A DNA stretch of 64,000 bases. Origin: Pseudomonas svalbardensis (GTDB lineage: Bacteria > Pseudomonadota > Gammaproteobacteria > Pseudomonadales > Pseudomonadaceae). The stretch lies in NCBI RefSeq assembly GCF_030053115.1, contig NZ_CP125619.1, forward strand, positions 5,789,001-5,853,000, written 5' to 3'. The notes under the pieces were generated by a model. That model searched no databases, was not told where the DNA came from, and saw nothing but the letters and a program-made list of their open reading frames with translations. The translations under genes and the position numbers were made by a program. Position 1 is the first letter of the stretch; every line of letters starts with the position of its first letter. Below are positions 1-9,919 of this stretch, one piece after another.

Positions 1-809
1 GGGGCGCGGTCGCCGAGGTGATCGGTCAGGCGCTCGTGAATGGTCAAGAAGTTATGGTCGTGGTAACCGTTGACCGTGGCGCGCGGCAACAGCAGCACGT
101 CCGGGGTGTCTTTCAGTTCGGCGATGACGCTGGCAACCCACTCGCTGGCTGGCTTGCCGTCGAGGCTTTCGCGGGAATCGAGCAGGCTGCCGCCAAACTC
201 TTCCTGCTCATCGGCGAGGATCACACGGGCACCGCTGCGGGCTGCTGCCAAAGCAGCGGCCAGGCCAGCAGGGCCACCGCCGACGATCAGCACGTCGCAG
301 TGCTGGTTCATGTAGTCGTAGGTGTCCGGATCGTTCTCGGTCGGCGAGCGGCCAAGACCGGCAGCCTTACGAATGTACTTCTCGTAAGTCATCCAGAACG
401 ATTGCGGGTACATGAAGGTTTTGTAGTAGAAGCCCGGCGGCATCAGCTTGCCGCCGACCTTGCCGAGAATCCCCATCATGTCGTTGTTCACGCTCGGCCA
501 GCCGTTGGTGCTGGTGGCGACCAAACCTTGATACAGCGCTTGTTGCGTGGCGCGTACGTTCGGGATCTGCGTGGCTTCGGTCGCGCCGATTTGCAGCACC
601 GCGTTCGGCTCTTCGGCGCCAGCGGCAAAGATGCCCCGCGGACGGGAATACTTGAAGCTGCGACCGATGATGTCCACGCCGTTAGCCAGCAAGGCCGCGG
701 CCAGGGAATCGCCTTCAAAGCCTTTGTAGGTCTGGCCGTTGAAGGTGAAGTTCAGCACTTTATTGCGGTCGATCCGTCCGCCGTTGGACAGGCGATTGAT
801 CTGGCTCAT
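1..809 (-). CDS. soxA: Sarcosine oxidase alpha subunit, N-terminal part (cut by window edge)
   Basis: Only the first 269 codons are present; the gene runs off the left edge. It is the large subunit of heterotetrameric sarcosine oxidase, which demethylates sarcosine to glycine and passes the methyl group to tetrahydrofolate. The visible part starts MSQINRLSNGGRIDR, has the N-terminal ferredoxin-like fold segment (about residues 10-100) and then a dinucleotide-binding motif, VLIVGGGPAGLAAAL, from about residue 171. The start is fixed by a 4-base ATGA overlap with the soxD stop, so the two are translationally coupled. Gene order glyA-soxB-soxD-soxA matches the Pseudomonas sarcosine operon; soxG should follow outside the window. 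Identification is firm; the C-terminal half cannot be judged. Confidence 0.95.
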   Translation of the reverse strand, partial: MSQINRLSNGGRIDRNKVLNFTFNGQTYKGFEGDSLAAALLANGVDIIGRSFKYSRPRGIFAAGAEEPNAVLQIGATEATQIPNVRATQQALYQGLVATSTNGWPSVNNDMMGILGKVGGKLMPPGFYYKTFMYPQSFWMTYEKYIRKAAGLGRSPTENDPDTYDYMNQHCDVLIVGGGPAGLAAALAAARSGARVILADEQEEFGGSLLDSRESLDGKPASEWVASVIAELKDTPDVLLLPRATVNGYHDHNFLTIHERLTDHLGDRA

Positions 810-1135
810 ACCTTCTCTCCCAGAGCCGTGGCGGCCGCTTTCGGGCTATCGGTCTTGTCGGTGAACTGCGGTTTGGTGCCGATCTTGTAAGTTTCGAGAA
901 TCTCGTAGGTCACGGTGTCACGGGTGGCGTTGAAGTACTGACGGCAACCGGCGACGTGATCCCACAGCTCGTGGTGCAGGCCGCGAGGGTTATCGCGGAA
1001 GAACATGTAGTCGCCCCACTCCTCGTCGGTGCAGTTGGTCGGATCCAGTGGACGCGGGATGTGCGCCTGGCCGGATGCGTGGAATTCCTCTTCGGAGCGC
1101 AGTTCGCCGCAGTGAGGACAGAAGATATGCAACAT
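806..1135 (-). CDS. soxD: Sarcosine oxidase delta subunit
   Basis: This 109-residue protein is the small zinc-binding subunit of heterotetrameric sarcosine oxidase. The N-terminus has the paired cysteines FCPHCGE (C6, C9), followed by RSEEEFH and a later DHVAGC that complete the family's zinc-ligand pattern. Length and sequence are typical of SoxD. It lies between soxB (14 bases upstream) and soxA (4-base overlap), so it is clearly co-transcribed and coupled to soxA. The subunit has no catalysis of its own in the family; it stabilises the complex. Confidence 0.95.
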   Translation of the reverse strand: MLHIFCPHCGELRSEEEFHASGQAHIPRPLDPTNCTDEEWGDYMFFRDNPRGLHHELWDHVAGCRQYFNATRDTVTYEILETYKIGTKPQFTDKTDSPKAAATALGEKV

Positions 1136-1149
1136 GGGGATTTCTCCTG

Positions 1150-2406
1150 TTAGTGGGCAACCGCAGCAGCGCCGTGTTCGTCGATCAACGCACCGTTGTG
1201 GAAACGGTCGATGGAGAAAGGTGCAGCCAATGGGTGCATTTCACCCTTGGCCAGACTCGCGGCAAACACGTTGCCCGAGCCAGGTGTTGCCTTGAAGCCA
1301 CCGGTGCCCCAACCGCAGTTGAAGAACATGTTCGGGACCGGGGTTTTCGAGATGATCGGGCATGCATCCGGCGTGGTGTCGACGATGCCGCCCCACTGAC
1401 GGTTCATGCGTACGCGGGACAACACCGGGAACATCTCGACGATGGCTTGAATGGTGTGCTCGATCACCGGGTACGAACCACGCTGGCCGTAGCCGTTGTA
1501 GCCGTCGATACCGGCGCCGATCACCAGGTCGCCCTTGTCGGACTGGCTGATGTAACCGTGCACGGCGTTGGACATGATCACGCTGTCGATAATCGGCTTG
1601 ATCGGCTCGGACACCAGCGCTTGCAGCGGGTGGGATTCGATCGGCAGACGGAAACCGGCGAGTTTGGCCATGTGCCCGGAGTTACCGGCGGTCACTACAC
1701 CGACGCGTTTGGCGCCGATGAAGCCTTTGTTGGTTTCAACACCGATGCACACGCCGTTTTCCTTGCGGAAGCCGATCACTTCGGTCTGTTGAATCAAGTC
1801 CACGCCCAAGGCGTCGGCGGCACGGGCAAAGCCCCAGGCCACGGCATCGTGACGGGCCACGCCGCCGCGACGCTGGACGGTTGCACCCATTACTGGGTAG
1901 CGCGTGTTTTTCGAGCAGTCGAGGTACGGAATCTCGTCCGCCACTTGTTTGGCATCGAGCAGTTCGCCGTCCACGCCGTTGAGGCGGTTGGCGCTGACCC
2001 GACGCTCTGAATCACGAATGTCCTGCAGGGTGTGGCACAGGTTGTAAACGCCACGCTGGGAGAACATCACGTTGTAGTTCAGGTCCTGAGACAGGCCTTC
2101 CCACAATTTCATCGCGTGTTCGTACAGGTGCGCCGACTCGTCCCACAGGTAGTTGGAGCGAACGATGGTGGTGTTGCGCGCGGTGTTACCGCCGCCCAGC
2201 CAGCCCTTCTCGACCACGGCCACGTTAGTGATGCCGTGCTCTTTGGCGAGGTAGTAGGCGGTCGCCAGACCATGCCCGCCACCGCCGACGATGACCACGT
2301 CATAGACCTTTTTAGGGGTCGGCGTGCGCCACATCTTCTGCCAGTTTTCGTGATGGCTGAGGGAGTGTTTGAAGAGGCCGAAGCCCGAGTAGCGTTGCAT
2401 AGTCAT
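1150..2406 (-). CDS. soxB: Sarcosine oxidase beta subunit
   Basis: This is the flavin-bearing subunit of sarcosine oxidase (418 residues from the first start; 416 from the second ATG at 2400, which gives the usual MQRYSGFG N-terminus). The FAD-binding Rossmann motif [18 protein letters not shown] is at about residues 37-54, typical of the DAO family, and the region around residue 170 has the conserved [14 protein letters not shown] segment. The subunit oxidises sarcosine at covalent FMN and hands the C1 unit to folate. It follows glyA by 17 bases in the same operon, so serine hydroxymethyltransferase and sarcosine oxidase are made together. Confidence 0.95.
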   Translation of the reverse strand: MTMQRYSGFGLFKHSLSHHENWQKMWRTPTPKKVYDVVIVGGGGHGLATAYYLAKEHGITNVAVVEKGWLGGGNTARNTTIVRSNYLWDESAHLYEHAMKLWEGLSQDLNYNVMFSQRGVYNLCHTLQDIRDSERRVSANRLNGVDGELLDAKQVADEIPYLDCSKNTRYPVMGATVQRRGGVARHDAVAWGFARAADALGVDLIQQTEVIGFRKENGVCIGVETNKGFIGAKRVGVVTAGNSGHMAKLAGFRLPIESHPLQALVSEPIKPIIDSVIMSNAVHGYISQSDKGDLVIGAGIDGYNGYGQRGSYPVIEHTIQAIVEMFPVLSRVRMNRQWGGIVDTTPDACPIISKTPVPNMFFNCGWGTGGFKATPGSGNVFAASLAKGEMHPLAAPFSIDRFHNGALIDEHGAAAVAH

Positions 2407-2423
2407 TTACTCCAAAACCGCGC

Positions 2424-3677
<1,254 letters not shown>

Positions 3678-3869
3678 CGCGTCTCTCCCAGCGGCGGCGG
3701 TGCGCCATTCGTCTCGGTGAGGCACTGGTATTTCGACAGTGCCCTTTGAATGCGATGGTATGACCGGCGCAGACAGGCCAAATGCCTACGGACGCCACGC
3801 AAAGGTGCGTTTACGACATGAACCGAAATGGCTGACGGAACACTGTCCTTGAAGTAGCCAGGATCCCCT

Positions 3870-3957
3870 GTGGGAGCGGGCTTGCTCGCGAATGCGGTGT
3901 GTCATCCACCACTGATGCTGACTGACCTGACGCATTCGCGAGCAAGCCCGCTCCCAC
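3870..3957. repeat. REP pair (inverted, BIME-like)
   Basis: Two inverted copies of the core GTGGGAGCGGGCTTGCTCGC face each other across a spacer of about 35 bases, between glyA and the TraX-like gene. This is the main REP family of the window. Confidence 0.9.
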
Positions 3958-3962
3958 GGGGG

Positions 3963-4679
3963 TTAGGCGATTGTCTGTCGCACTGCGAGCAACAACAGAA
4001 AATGCAGCGGATACAACGCATACGCCCAACGGCGCATCGGCGGCGGCTTGAGACGCCCGGCATGTCGCAACAAGACCAGCCCCAGCAATGGCGCGATCAG
4101 ACAAGCGGCGATGCCGAGGATGGCTTCAACATTGTGAAACCGCGCGGAGGAATACAGCACTGGCCACTGATTGGCTGCCAGACAGACTAATCCCGGCAAC
4201 AGGCTGAAGTACCAGGAACGCTTGATCACCAGCAACATCGCCAGTGGCAACAACACACCGAAGAAGCCGAACATCAGCCGTTCCGGGAACAGCGCCGCCA
4301 GCAGCAAGGCGCCTGCCGCCAACAGTCGCGTTTGCAGAGTTCGATCCTGCCAGCCACGGGCCACCAGCAATCCCAGCGCCAATGTGGGCAGCACGTTCAA
4401 GGTGACGGGATCAGGAATGTACATCCGGTAGGGAATTTCGCTGATGGCGCTAAACAGCAGCAACCAGCCCAGATACCGCCACTGACCATCGGTCGTCACG
4501 GCGCGTGCCCGCGCCAGGTTTGCGGCCATCGCCAAACAGAACCACGGAAAGGCCAGCCTGCCCGGAACATACAGAATATCGACGGAATAACCGATATATC
4601 GCAGGTGATCGAGCACCATGCTCAACAGCGCCAGCCACTTGAGCAGGTCCAGTGCCCCATCCCTTTGCGTCATGTGCAT
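3963..4679 (-). CDS. TraX-like polytopic membrane protein
   Basis: The protein (238 residues from ATG 4679; 236 from ATG 4673) starts MHMTQRDGALDLLKWLALLSMVLDH and has about seven or eight hydrophobic segments. The opening DLLKWLA..MVLDHLRY and the later LFSAISEIPYRMYI resemble the TraX family, whose founding member acetylates F-pilin. Chromosomal homologues in pseudomonads are of unknown function and probably modify a cell-surface component (inference). It is separated from glyA by a REP pair and divergently arranged with ltaE. No good ribosome binding site is visible, so the start is uncertain. Annotations extending to 4937 would overlap ltaE and are not supported. Confidence 0.75.
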   Translation of the reverse strand: MHMTQRDGALDLLKWLALLSMVLDHLRYIGYSVDILYVPGRLAFPWFCLAMAANLARARAVTTDGQWRYLGWLLLFSAISEIPYRMYIPDPVTLNVLPTLALGLLVARGWQDRTLQTRLLAAGALLLAALFPERLMFGFFGVLLPLAMLLVIKRSWYFSLLPGLVCLAANQWPVLYSSARFHNVEAILGIAACLIAPLLGLVLLRHAGRLKPPPMRRWAYALYPLHFLLLLAVRQTIA

Positions 4680-4810
4680 AATTGCCCGGCGTCTTTGTAT
4701 TTTTCTGACAGCATCATCGCGTGTGCTCTCCTGACGATCTTGGGTAAAGTGCGCACCATCATTGACCACGAAGCTCTTCACCATAAGAGCCTCGACCACG
4801 GAAGCCGGCC

Positions 4811-5851
4811 ATGACCGATAAGAGCCAACAATTCGCCAGCGACAACTATTCCGGTATCTGCCCTGAAGCCTGGGCCGCCATGGAACAGGCCAACCACGGC
4901 CACCAACGCGCCTATGGCGACGACGAGTGGACCGCACGCGCGTCCGACGATTTCCGCAAACTGTTCGAAACCGACTGCGAAGTATTCTTCGCTTTCAACG
5001 GCACCGCGGCCAACTCCCTGGCCCTGTCGTCGCTGTGCCAGAGTTACCACAGCGTGATCTGTTCGGAAACCGCCCACGTCGAAACCGACGAATGCGGCGC
5101 ACCGGAATTCTTTTCCAACGGTTCCAAGCTGCTCATCGCCCGCACTGAAAACGGCAAGCTGACCCCGGAATCGATCCGCGAAATCGCGCTCAAGCGCCAG
5201 GACATCCACTACCCGAAACCGCGCGTCGTGACCCTGACTCAGGCCACCGAAGTCGGCAGCGTCTACACCCCGGAAGAAATCCGCGCCATCAGCGCCACCT
5301 GCAAAGAGCTCGGCCTGAACCTGCACATGGACGGCGCGCGCTTCTCCAACGCCTGCGCTTTCCTTGGCTGCTCGCCGGCCGACCTGACCTGGAAGGCCGG
5401 CGTCGACGTGTTGTGCTTCGGCGGCACGAAAAACGGCATGGCGGTGGGGGAAGCGATTCTGTTTTTCAACCACAAACTGGCCGAAGACTTCGATTACCGC
5501 TGCAAACAGGCCGGGCAACTGGCCTCGAAGATGCGTTTCCTGTCGGCGCCGTGGGTCGGGATTCTGGAAAACGACGCCTGGCTCAAATACGCCCGCCACG
5601 CCAACCACTGCGCCCAACTGTTGGCTGAACTGGTGAGCGATATTCCTGGCGTGGAACTGATGTTCCCGGTGCAGGCCAACGGCGTGTTCCTGCAACTCTC
5701 GGAACCGGCCATCGCTGCACTGACGGCCAAGGGCTGGCGCTTCTACACCTTCATCGGCAACGGCGGCGCACGCTTCATGTGCTCGTGGGATACCGAAGAA
5801 GAACGCGTACGGGAATTGGCGGCGGATATTCGCGAAGTCATGTCCCGCTGA
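4811..5851 (+). CDS. ltaE: Low-specificity L-threonine aldolase
   Basis: This 346-residue fold-type I PLP enzyme cleaves L-threonine/allo-threonine to glycine and acetaldehyde. The N-terminus (MTDKSQQFASDNYSGICPEA) and the motif LHMDGARFSNA are characteristic, and the PLP lysine lies in CFGGTKNGM near residue 207. A GGAAG sequence precedes the ATG. The position between glyA/sox and gbcAB matches the PA5413 context of P. aeruginosa, so it probably supplies or disposes of glycine in the same metabolic block. No partner gene follows; a palindromic repeat lies downstream. Confidence 0.93.
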   Translation: MTDKSQQFASDNYSGICPEAWAAMEQANHGHQRAYGDDEWTARASDDFRKLFETDCEVFFAFNGTAANSLALSSLCQSYHSVICSETAHVETDECGAPEFFSNGSKLLIARTENGKLTPESIREIALKRQDIHYPKPRVVTLTQATEVGSVYTPEEIRAISATCKELGLNLHMDGARFSNACAFLGCSPADLTWKAGVDVLCFGGTKNGMAVGEAILFFNHKLAEDFDYRCKQAGQLASKMRFLSAPWVGILENDAWLKYARHANHCAQLLAELVSDIPGVELMFPVQANGVFLQLSEPAIAALTAKGWRFYTFIGNGGARFMCSWDTEEERVRELAADIREVMSR

Positions 5852-5868
5852 TCACAACCCGATCCCCT

Positions 5869-6000
5869 GTGGCGAGGGGATTTATCCCCGTTGGGTCGCA
5901 AAGCGGCCCCAAAACCATTCAACGTGATCTGTCAGACAGATTGAAATTGCAGGTTTTACGACGGCTTCGCCGCCGAACGGGGATGAATCCCCTCGCCACA
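5869..6000. repeat. Large inverted repeat (GTGGCGAGGGGAT family)
   Basis: The left arm GTGGCGAGGGGATTTATCC (from 5869) pairs with GGATGAATCCCCTCGCCAC ending at 5999, with an A/T-rich centre. It is a separate palindrome family from the REP pairs. A related single arm (GTGGCGAGGGAGC) occurs near 56376. It fills the gap between ltaE and the SDR gene. Confidence 0.8.
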
Positions 6001-6094
6001 AGGTTCACGTCCACCCCACCCTCCTGCGTTTGCTCCATCGTCTACATTGTTTGTCGAGCCCTCCGTTCAGACAATAATAATCAGGAGCATACGC

Positions 6095-6919
6095 ATGTCA
6101 CTGAAAGGCAAAACCCTGTTCATCACCGGCGCCAGCCGTGGGATTGGTCGTGAGATCGCGCTGCGGGCTGCGCGGGACGGGGCCAACATTGTGATTGCTG
6201 CCAAAAGCGCCGAGCCGCACCCCAAGTTGCCGGGCACGATTTTCAGCGTGGCGAAGGAAGTCGAAGCCGCGGGCGGAAAGGCGCTGGCCTTGCAGGTGGA
6301 TGTGCGTGATGAAGTCGCGGTGCGTGAGGCACTGGCCCAGGCCCATGAACATTTCGGCGCCATTGATGCACTGATCAACAACGCCGGGGCAATCAAGTTG
6401 ACCGGAGTCCAGCACATCGAACTCAAGCGCTTCGACCTGATGCACCAGATCAACACCCGCGCCGTACTCCTGTGCAGCCAGGCCGCCCTGCCCTATCTGA
6501 AGAAAAGCGGCGGACATATCCTGAGCATTTCCCCGCCACTGAATCTGGCGAGCAAATGGTTTGCCCAGTACAGCCCCTACACGGTGACCAAATACGGCAT
6601 GAGCATGCTGACATTGGGCATGAGCGAGGAATTCAAAAACTACGGCATCAGCGTCAATTCGTTGTGGCCGCAAACCATGATCGCCACTGCCGCCATTGAA
6701 TTTCAGTTGGGGTCACGGGAGTCGTTCAAGCATGCGCGTACGCCCGCGATCATGGCGGATGCCGCCCATGTGATTCTGAGCAGCAGCGGTCGCAGCATTA
6801 CTGGGCGATTGCTGATTGATGAGGAAATTCTGGGTGAACACGGGGTGACGGATTTTGAACAGTATCGGTTCGCGCCTGACACCACCGACCCGCTGATGCC
6901 GGACCTGTTTGTCGACTGA
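6095..6919 (+). CDS. SDR-family NAD(P)-dependent oxidoreductase (HSDL2-like)
   Basis: This is a 274-residue short-chain dehydrogenase. The cofactor motif TGASRGIG is at about residues 11-18, NNAG near 99, and the catalytic YTVTK lies near residue 170. The sequence SISPPLNL at the catalytic serine and the IAAKSAEPHPKLPGTI segment are characteristic of the HSDL2-like subgroup, whose substrate is unknown in bacteria. The start at 6095 is chosen for the AGGAG at 6082-6086; the longer in-frame reading from 6047 lacks a ribosome site. It stands alone between two repeats, so context gives no substrate. Confidence 0.85.
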   Translation: MSLKGKTLFITGASRGIGREIALRAARDGANIVIAAKSAEPHPKLPGTIFSVAKEVEAAGGKALALQVDVRDEVAVREALAQAHEHFGAIDALINNAGAIKLTGVQHIELKRFDLMHQINTRAVLLCSQAALPYLKKSGGHILSISPPLNLASKWFAQYSPYTVTKYGMSMLTLGMSEEFKNYGISVNSLWPQTMIATAAIEFQLGSRESFKHARTPAIMADAAHVILSSSGRSITGRLLIDEEILGEHGVTDFEQYRFAPDTTDPLMPDLFVD

Positions 6920-6939
6920 GTGGTTTAGGGTGTCAGTAA

Positions 6940-7110
6940 GATCCGCCCCTCACCCTAACCCTCTCCCAAAGGGCGAGGGGACTGACCGAGGCGCTCATTC
7001 GAGTTACATCGACCTGAAATATCGAGTCGAACTCAGGTTTGAAAAGCTTGAAGATCTGCCCCCTTTCCCCCTCTCCCCACTGGGGAGAGGGCTGGGGTGA
7101 GGGGTGGATC
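6940..7110. repeat. MITE-like element, copy 1
   Basis: A roughly 170-bp element is bounded by inverted ends: GATCCGCCCCTCACCCTAAC at the left and GGGGTGAGGGGTGGATC at the right. The core contains ACTGACCGAGG and TCGAACTCAGG. Two further copies (24511-24676 and, inverted, 51966-52122) share the ends and core words. It has no ORF and sits in a convergent gap. Confidence 0.8.
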
Positions 7111-7139
7111 TTGAAGTTAATTAACCTTCCAGCCTCACA

Positions 7140-8240
7140 TCAAAACTCGATGCGCACATCACCCTTCGGCACGCTGCAGCACGAAAGAATGAACCCTTCC
7201 GCTTCGTCTTCCTCGGTGATCCCGCCGTTGTGGTCCATCTCGACCTCGCCACCCAGCTTCATCACCTTGCACGTCCCGCAGATCCCCATCCCACACGCCT
7301 TCGGAATCAACAGCCCCAACTTGGCAGCCGCCGCATGCACGGTTTCCCCCGGCGCCACACGAATGCTTTTCCCGGACGCGGTGAATTCCACCTGGTGCAG
7401 GTCCGCTACGTCGATGTCCGGTGCGTCTGCGGCGATTTCGGCTTGTTCCACCGCATCGGCACGGGCTTCCGGTGGTGTAGCACCGAACGATTCCTCGTGA
7501 TAACGCGACATGTCGAAGCCAACCGCTTCCAGCATGCGCTTGACCGCAGTCATATACGGCGTCGGGCCACAGCAGAAAACTTCGCGCTCAAGGAAGTCCG
7601 GTGCCATCAGCTCCAGCATCTTGTGGTTCAGGTAACCGCGATAACCGGCCCACGGCTCACCCAGACCATGCTTCTCGCAGATCAGGTGCAGGCTGAAGTT
7701 ATCGATCCGCGACGCCATGTGTTCCAGCTCGCGGTGGTAAATGATGTCTTTGGGCGAACGGGCGCTGTGGATAAACACCATGTCGACGTTGCCGTTGGTG
7801 TCGTAGAACCAGCGAGCCATCGACATGACTGGCGTTATACCGACGCCACCGCTGAGGTACAGCACCTTCGGCGCGGTGAAGTCCATGGCGTTGAACAACC
7901 CGACCGGCCCGTGCACCGCCAGCTCCTGGCCTTCATGCAGGGTGTCGTGCAGCCAGTTGGAGACCTTGCCGCCCGGTACGCGCTTGATGGTCACCGAAAA
8001 GCTGTAGGGCACCGACGGCGAGCTGGAAATGGTGTAGGAGCGCATGATCGGCACGCCTTCGATTTCCAGCTCCAGGGTGACGAATTGCCCCGGCTTGAAG
8101 AAGAACAGGATTGGCTGGTCGGCCATAAAGCAGAAGGTGCGCACGTCCCAGGTTTCCTGGATGACTTTGACGCAACGGACGATGTGTCGACCATTGGCCC
8201 AGGTCTGGGTGGTTACCGGATTCAGGAAGCTGTTGGACAT
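7140..8240 (-). CDS. gbcB: Glycine betaine demethylase, reductase component
   Basis: The 366-residue reductase passes electrons from NAD(P)H to the GbcA oxygenase. It has an FAD-binding domain with RSYT (residues 67-70), an NAD-binding domain with SGGVGITPVMSMA, and a C-terminal plant-type [2Fe-2S] domain with C316, C321, C324 and a cysteine at 354 or 355 (CGMGICGTC...SCC). The ATG at 8240 is preceded by GGAG; an in-frame GTG four codons upstream is less likely. It is divergent from gbcA across a 295-base control region, as in P. aeruginosa PA5410/PA5411. Downstream is a MITE-like repeat. Confidence 0.93.
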   Translation of the reverse strand: MSNSFLNPVTTQTWANGRHIVRCVKVIQETWDVRTFCFMADQPILFFFKPGQFVTLELEIEGVPIMRSYTISSSPSVPYSFSVTIKRVPGGKVSNWLHDTLHEGQELAVHGPVGLFNAMDFTAPKVLYLSGGVGITPVMSMARWFYDTNGNVDMVFIHSARSPKDIIYHRELEHMASRIDNFSLHLICEKHGLGEPWAGYRGYLNHKMLELMAPDFLEREVFCCGPTPYMTAVKRMLEAVGFDMSRYHEESFGATPPEARADAVEQAEIAADAPDIDVADLHQVEFTASGKSIRVAPGETVHAAAAKLGLLIPKACGMGICGTCKVMKLGGEVEMDHNGGITEEDEAEGFILSCCSVPKGDVRIEF

Positions 8241-8535
8241 GCTGTTCTCCACCGCCGAAGGTCGGCCTTATGTTGGCGATTCTGCGTAACGTGCGAACCA
8301 CCCATTTACCTATCTGCGACATTCACATACTTATCGCGACCAGCCCACATCTACCGGGGGTTGCGCGTCGGGAACAGAGTGGGCCATGTCGCTCGTGGAT
8401 AAGGTTCTGGCGAGCGCCGGCCCCACACTCGCCCCATACCAATACACAATCTTTACACCTTGCGTAGCACCCTGAGCAGCACACCTGATTAGCCACTTTC
8501 GCCGGCCACACAGAATGGCCTTGAGGATCAAATCG
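8241..8535. promoter_or_regulatory. Divergent gbcB/gbcA control region
   Basis: This non-coding stretch must contain both promoters. A GCGACA word at 8316-8321 (TGCGACATTC) and a further GCGAC at 8336-8340 recur in front of other betaine genes here and are candidate GbdR half-sites. GbdR control of gbcAB is established in P. aeruginosa; the site assignment is inference. Confidence 0.5.
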
Positions 8536-9831
8536 ATGGACGTCACCGCAAAAATCAGCCTGGGCGATCCGCTGGAACCCGCACGCAAGGCCACCGCGCA
8601 GATGCTGCAAGAGCGCGAGCGCACTTTCTCGCTGCCGCAACCGTTTTACTCTGACGAGCGGCTGTTTGATATCGACATGCAGGAGATCTTCCAGAAAGAG
8701 TGGTTGATCGCCGGCATGACCTGCGAAATCCCGACCAAGGGCAACTACCTGACCCTGCAAGTCGGCAAGAACCCGATCATCGTGATTCGCGGCGCCGACG
8801 GCGTGGTCCATGCGTTCCACAACGTCTGCCGTCACCGCGGTTCGCGGCTGTGCACCAGTGAAAAAGGCAAAGTCGCCAAACTGGTCTGCCACTACCACCA
8901 ATGGACGTATGAGCTGGACGGTCGCCTGCTGTTCGCCGGCACCGAAATGGGCGCCGACTTCGACATGAAGGAGTACGGCCTCAAACCGGTGAACGTGAAG
9001 ACTGCCGGCGGCTACATCTTCATCAGCCTGTCGGAAAACCCGCCGGCCATTGATGACTTCCTGTCGACGCTGAACCATTACATGGAACCGTACGACATGG
9101 AGAACACCAAGGTGGCGATCCAGACCACCTTGTTCGAAAAAGCCAACTGGAAACTGGTGCTGGAAAACAACCGCGAGTGCTACCACTGCAACGCATCGCA
9201 CCCGGAACTGCTGAAATCCCTGCTGGAATGGGACGACGTTACCGACCCGCGCGCCGACCAGGCTTTCAAGGACCACGTTGCCGCCTCCGCTGCCGCCTGG
9301 GAAGCCGAGAAGATTCCGTACGCCCACGCCAGCTTCGGCCTGCGTAACCGCATCGTGCGCATGCCGCTGCTCAAGGGCACCGTGTCGATGACCCTGGACG
9401 GCAAACAGGGCTGCGCCAAACTCATGGGCCGGATCAAAAACCCGGACCTGGGCTCGATGCGCATCCTGCACCTGCCGCACTCCTGGAACCACTGCATGGG
9501 CGACCACATCATCGTGTTCACCGTGTGGCCGATCAGCGCGCAGGAAACCATGGTCACCACCAAGTGGATCGTCCACAAGGACGCCATCGAAGGCGTGGAC
9601 TACGACGTGGAGCGCATGCGCCAGGTCTGGGATGCGACCAACGACCAGGACCGTCGCCTGGCCGAAGAGAACCAGCGCGGCATCAACTCCACGGCTTACC
9701 AGCCAGGCCCTTACTCCAAGACCTATGAGTTTGGCGTGGTGAACTTCGTGGACTGGTACAGCGAGCGTTTGCTGAACAATCTGGGCGCGGAACCTGCGCC
9801 TTACCTCAAAGGGGTTCCGGTTCAAGGCTGA
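8536..9831 (+). CDS. gbcA: Glycine betaine demethylase, Rieske oxygenase component
   Basis: GbcA (431 residues) removes one methyl of glycine betaine as formaldehyde, giving dimethylglycine. The Rieske cluster ligands are C98-x-H100 and C118-x-x-H121 (NVCRHRG...CHYHQW). The mononuclear iron site is in NRECYHCNASH with H217 and H222, next to the bridging acidic region. The ATG at 8536 follows GAGGAT; a further in-frame ATG at 8515 lacks spacing. It is divergent from its reductase gbcB and ends in a strong terminator. Its product is the substrate of DgcA/DgcB encoded to the right. Confidence 0.95.
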   Translation: MDVTAKISLGDPLEPARKATAQMLQERERTFSLPQPFYSDERLFDIDMQEIFQKEWLIAGMTCEIPTKGNYLTLQVGKNPIIVIRGADGVVHAFHNVCRHRGSRLCTSEKGKVAKLVCHYHQWTYELDGRLLFAGTEMGADFDMKEYGLKPVNVKTAGGYIFISLSENPPAIDDFLSTLNHYMEPYDMENTKVAIQTTLFEKANWKLVLENNRECYHCNASHPELLKSLLEWDDVTDPRADQAFKDHVAASAAAWEAEKIPYAHASFGLRNRIVRMPLLKGTVSMTLDGKQGCAKLMGRIKNPDLGSMRILHLPHSWNHCMGDHIIVFTVWPISAQETMVTTKWIVHKDAIEGVDYDVERMRQVWDATNDQDRRLAEENQRGINSTAYQPGPYSKTYEFGVVNFVDWYSERLLNNLGAEPAPYLKGVPVQG

Positions 9832-9845
9832 CCGATCCGCTGAGA

Positions 9846-9880
9846 CAAAAAACCGCGAACATGCTTCGCGGTTTTTTATT
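9846..9880 (+). terminator. Rho-independent terminator of gbcA
   Basis: The stem AACCGCGAA/TTCGCGGTT closes a short CATGC loop and is followed by TTTTTTATT. Confidence 0.9.
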
Positions 9881-9919
9881 GTTCAAATGTCGATCAATCG
9901 CTTTAGAGCTGCCGCTGGT

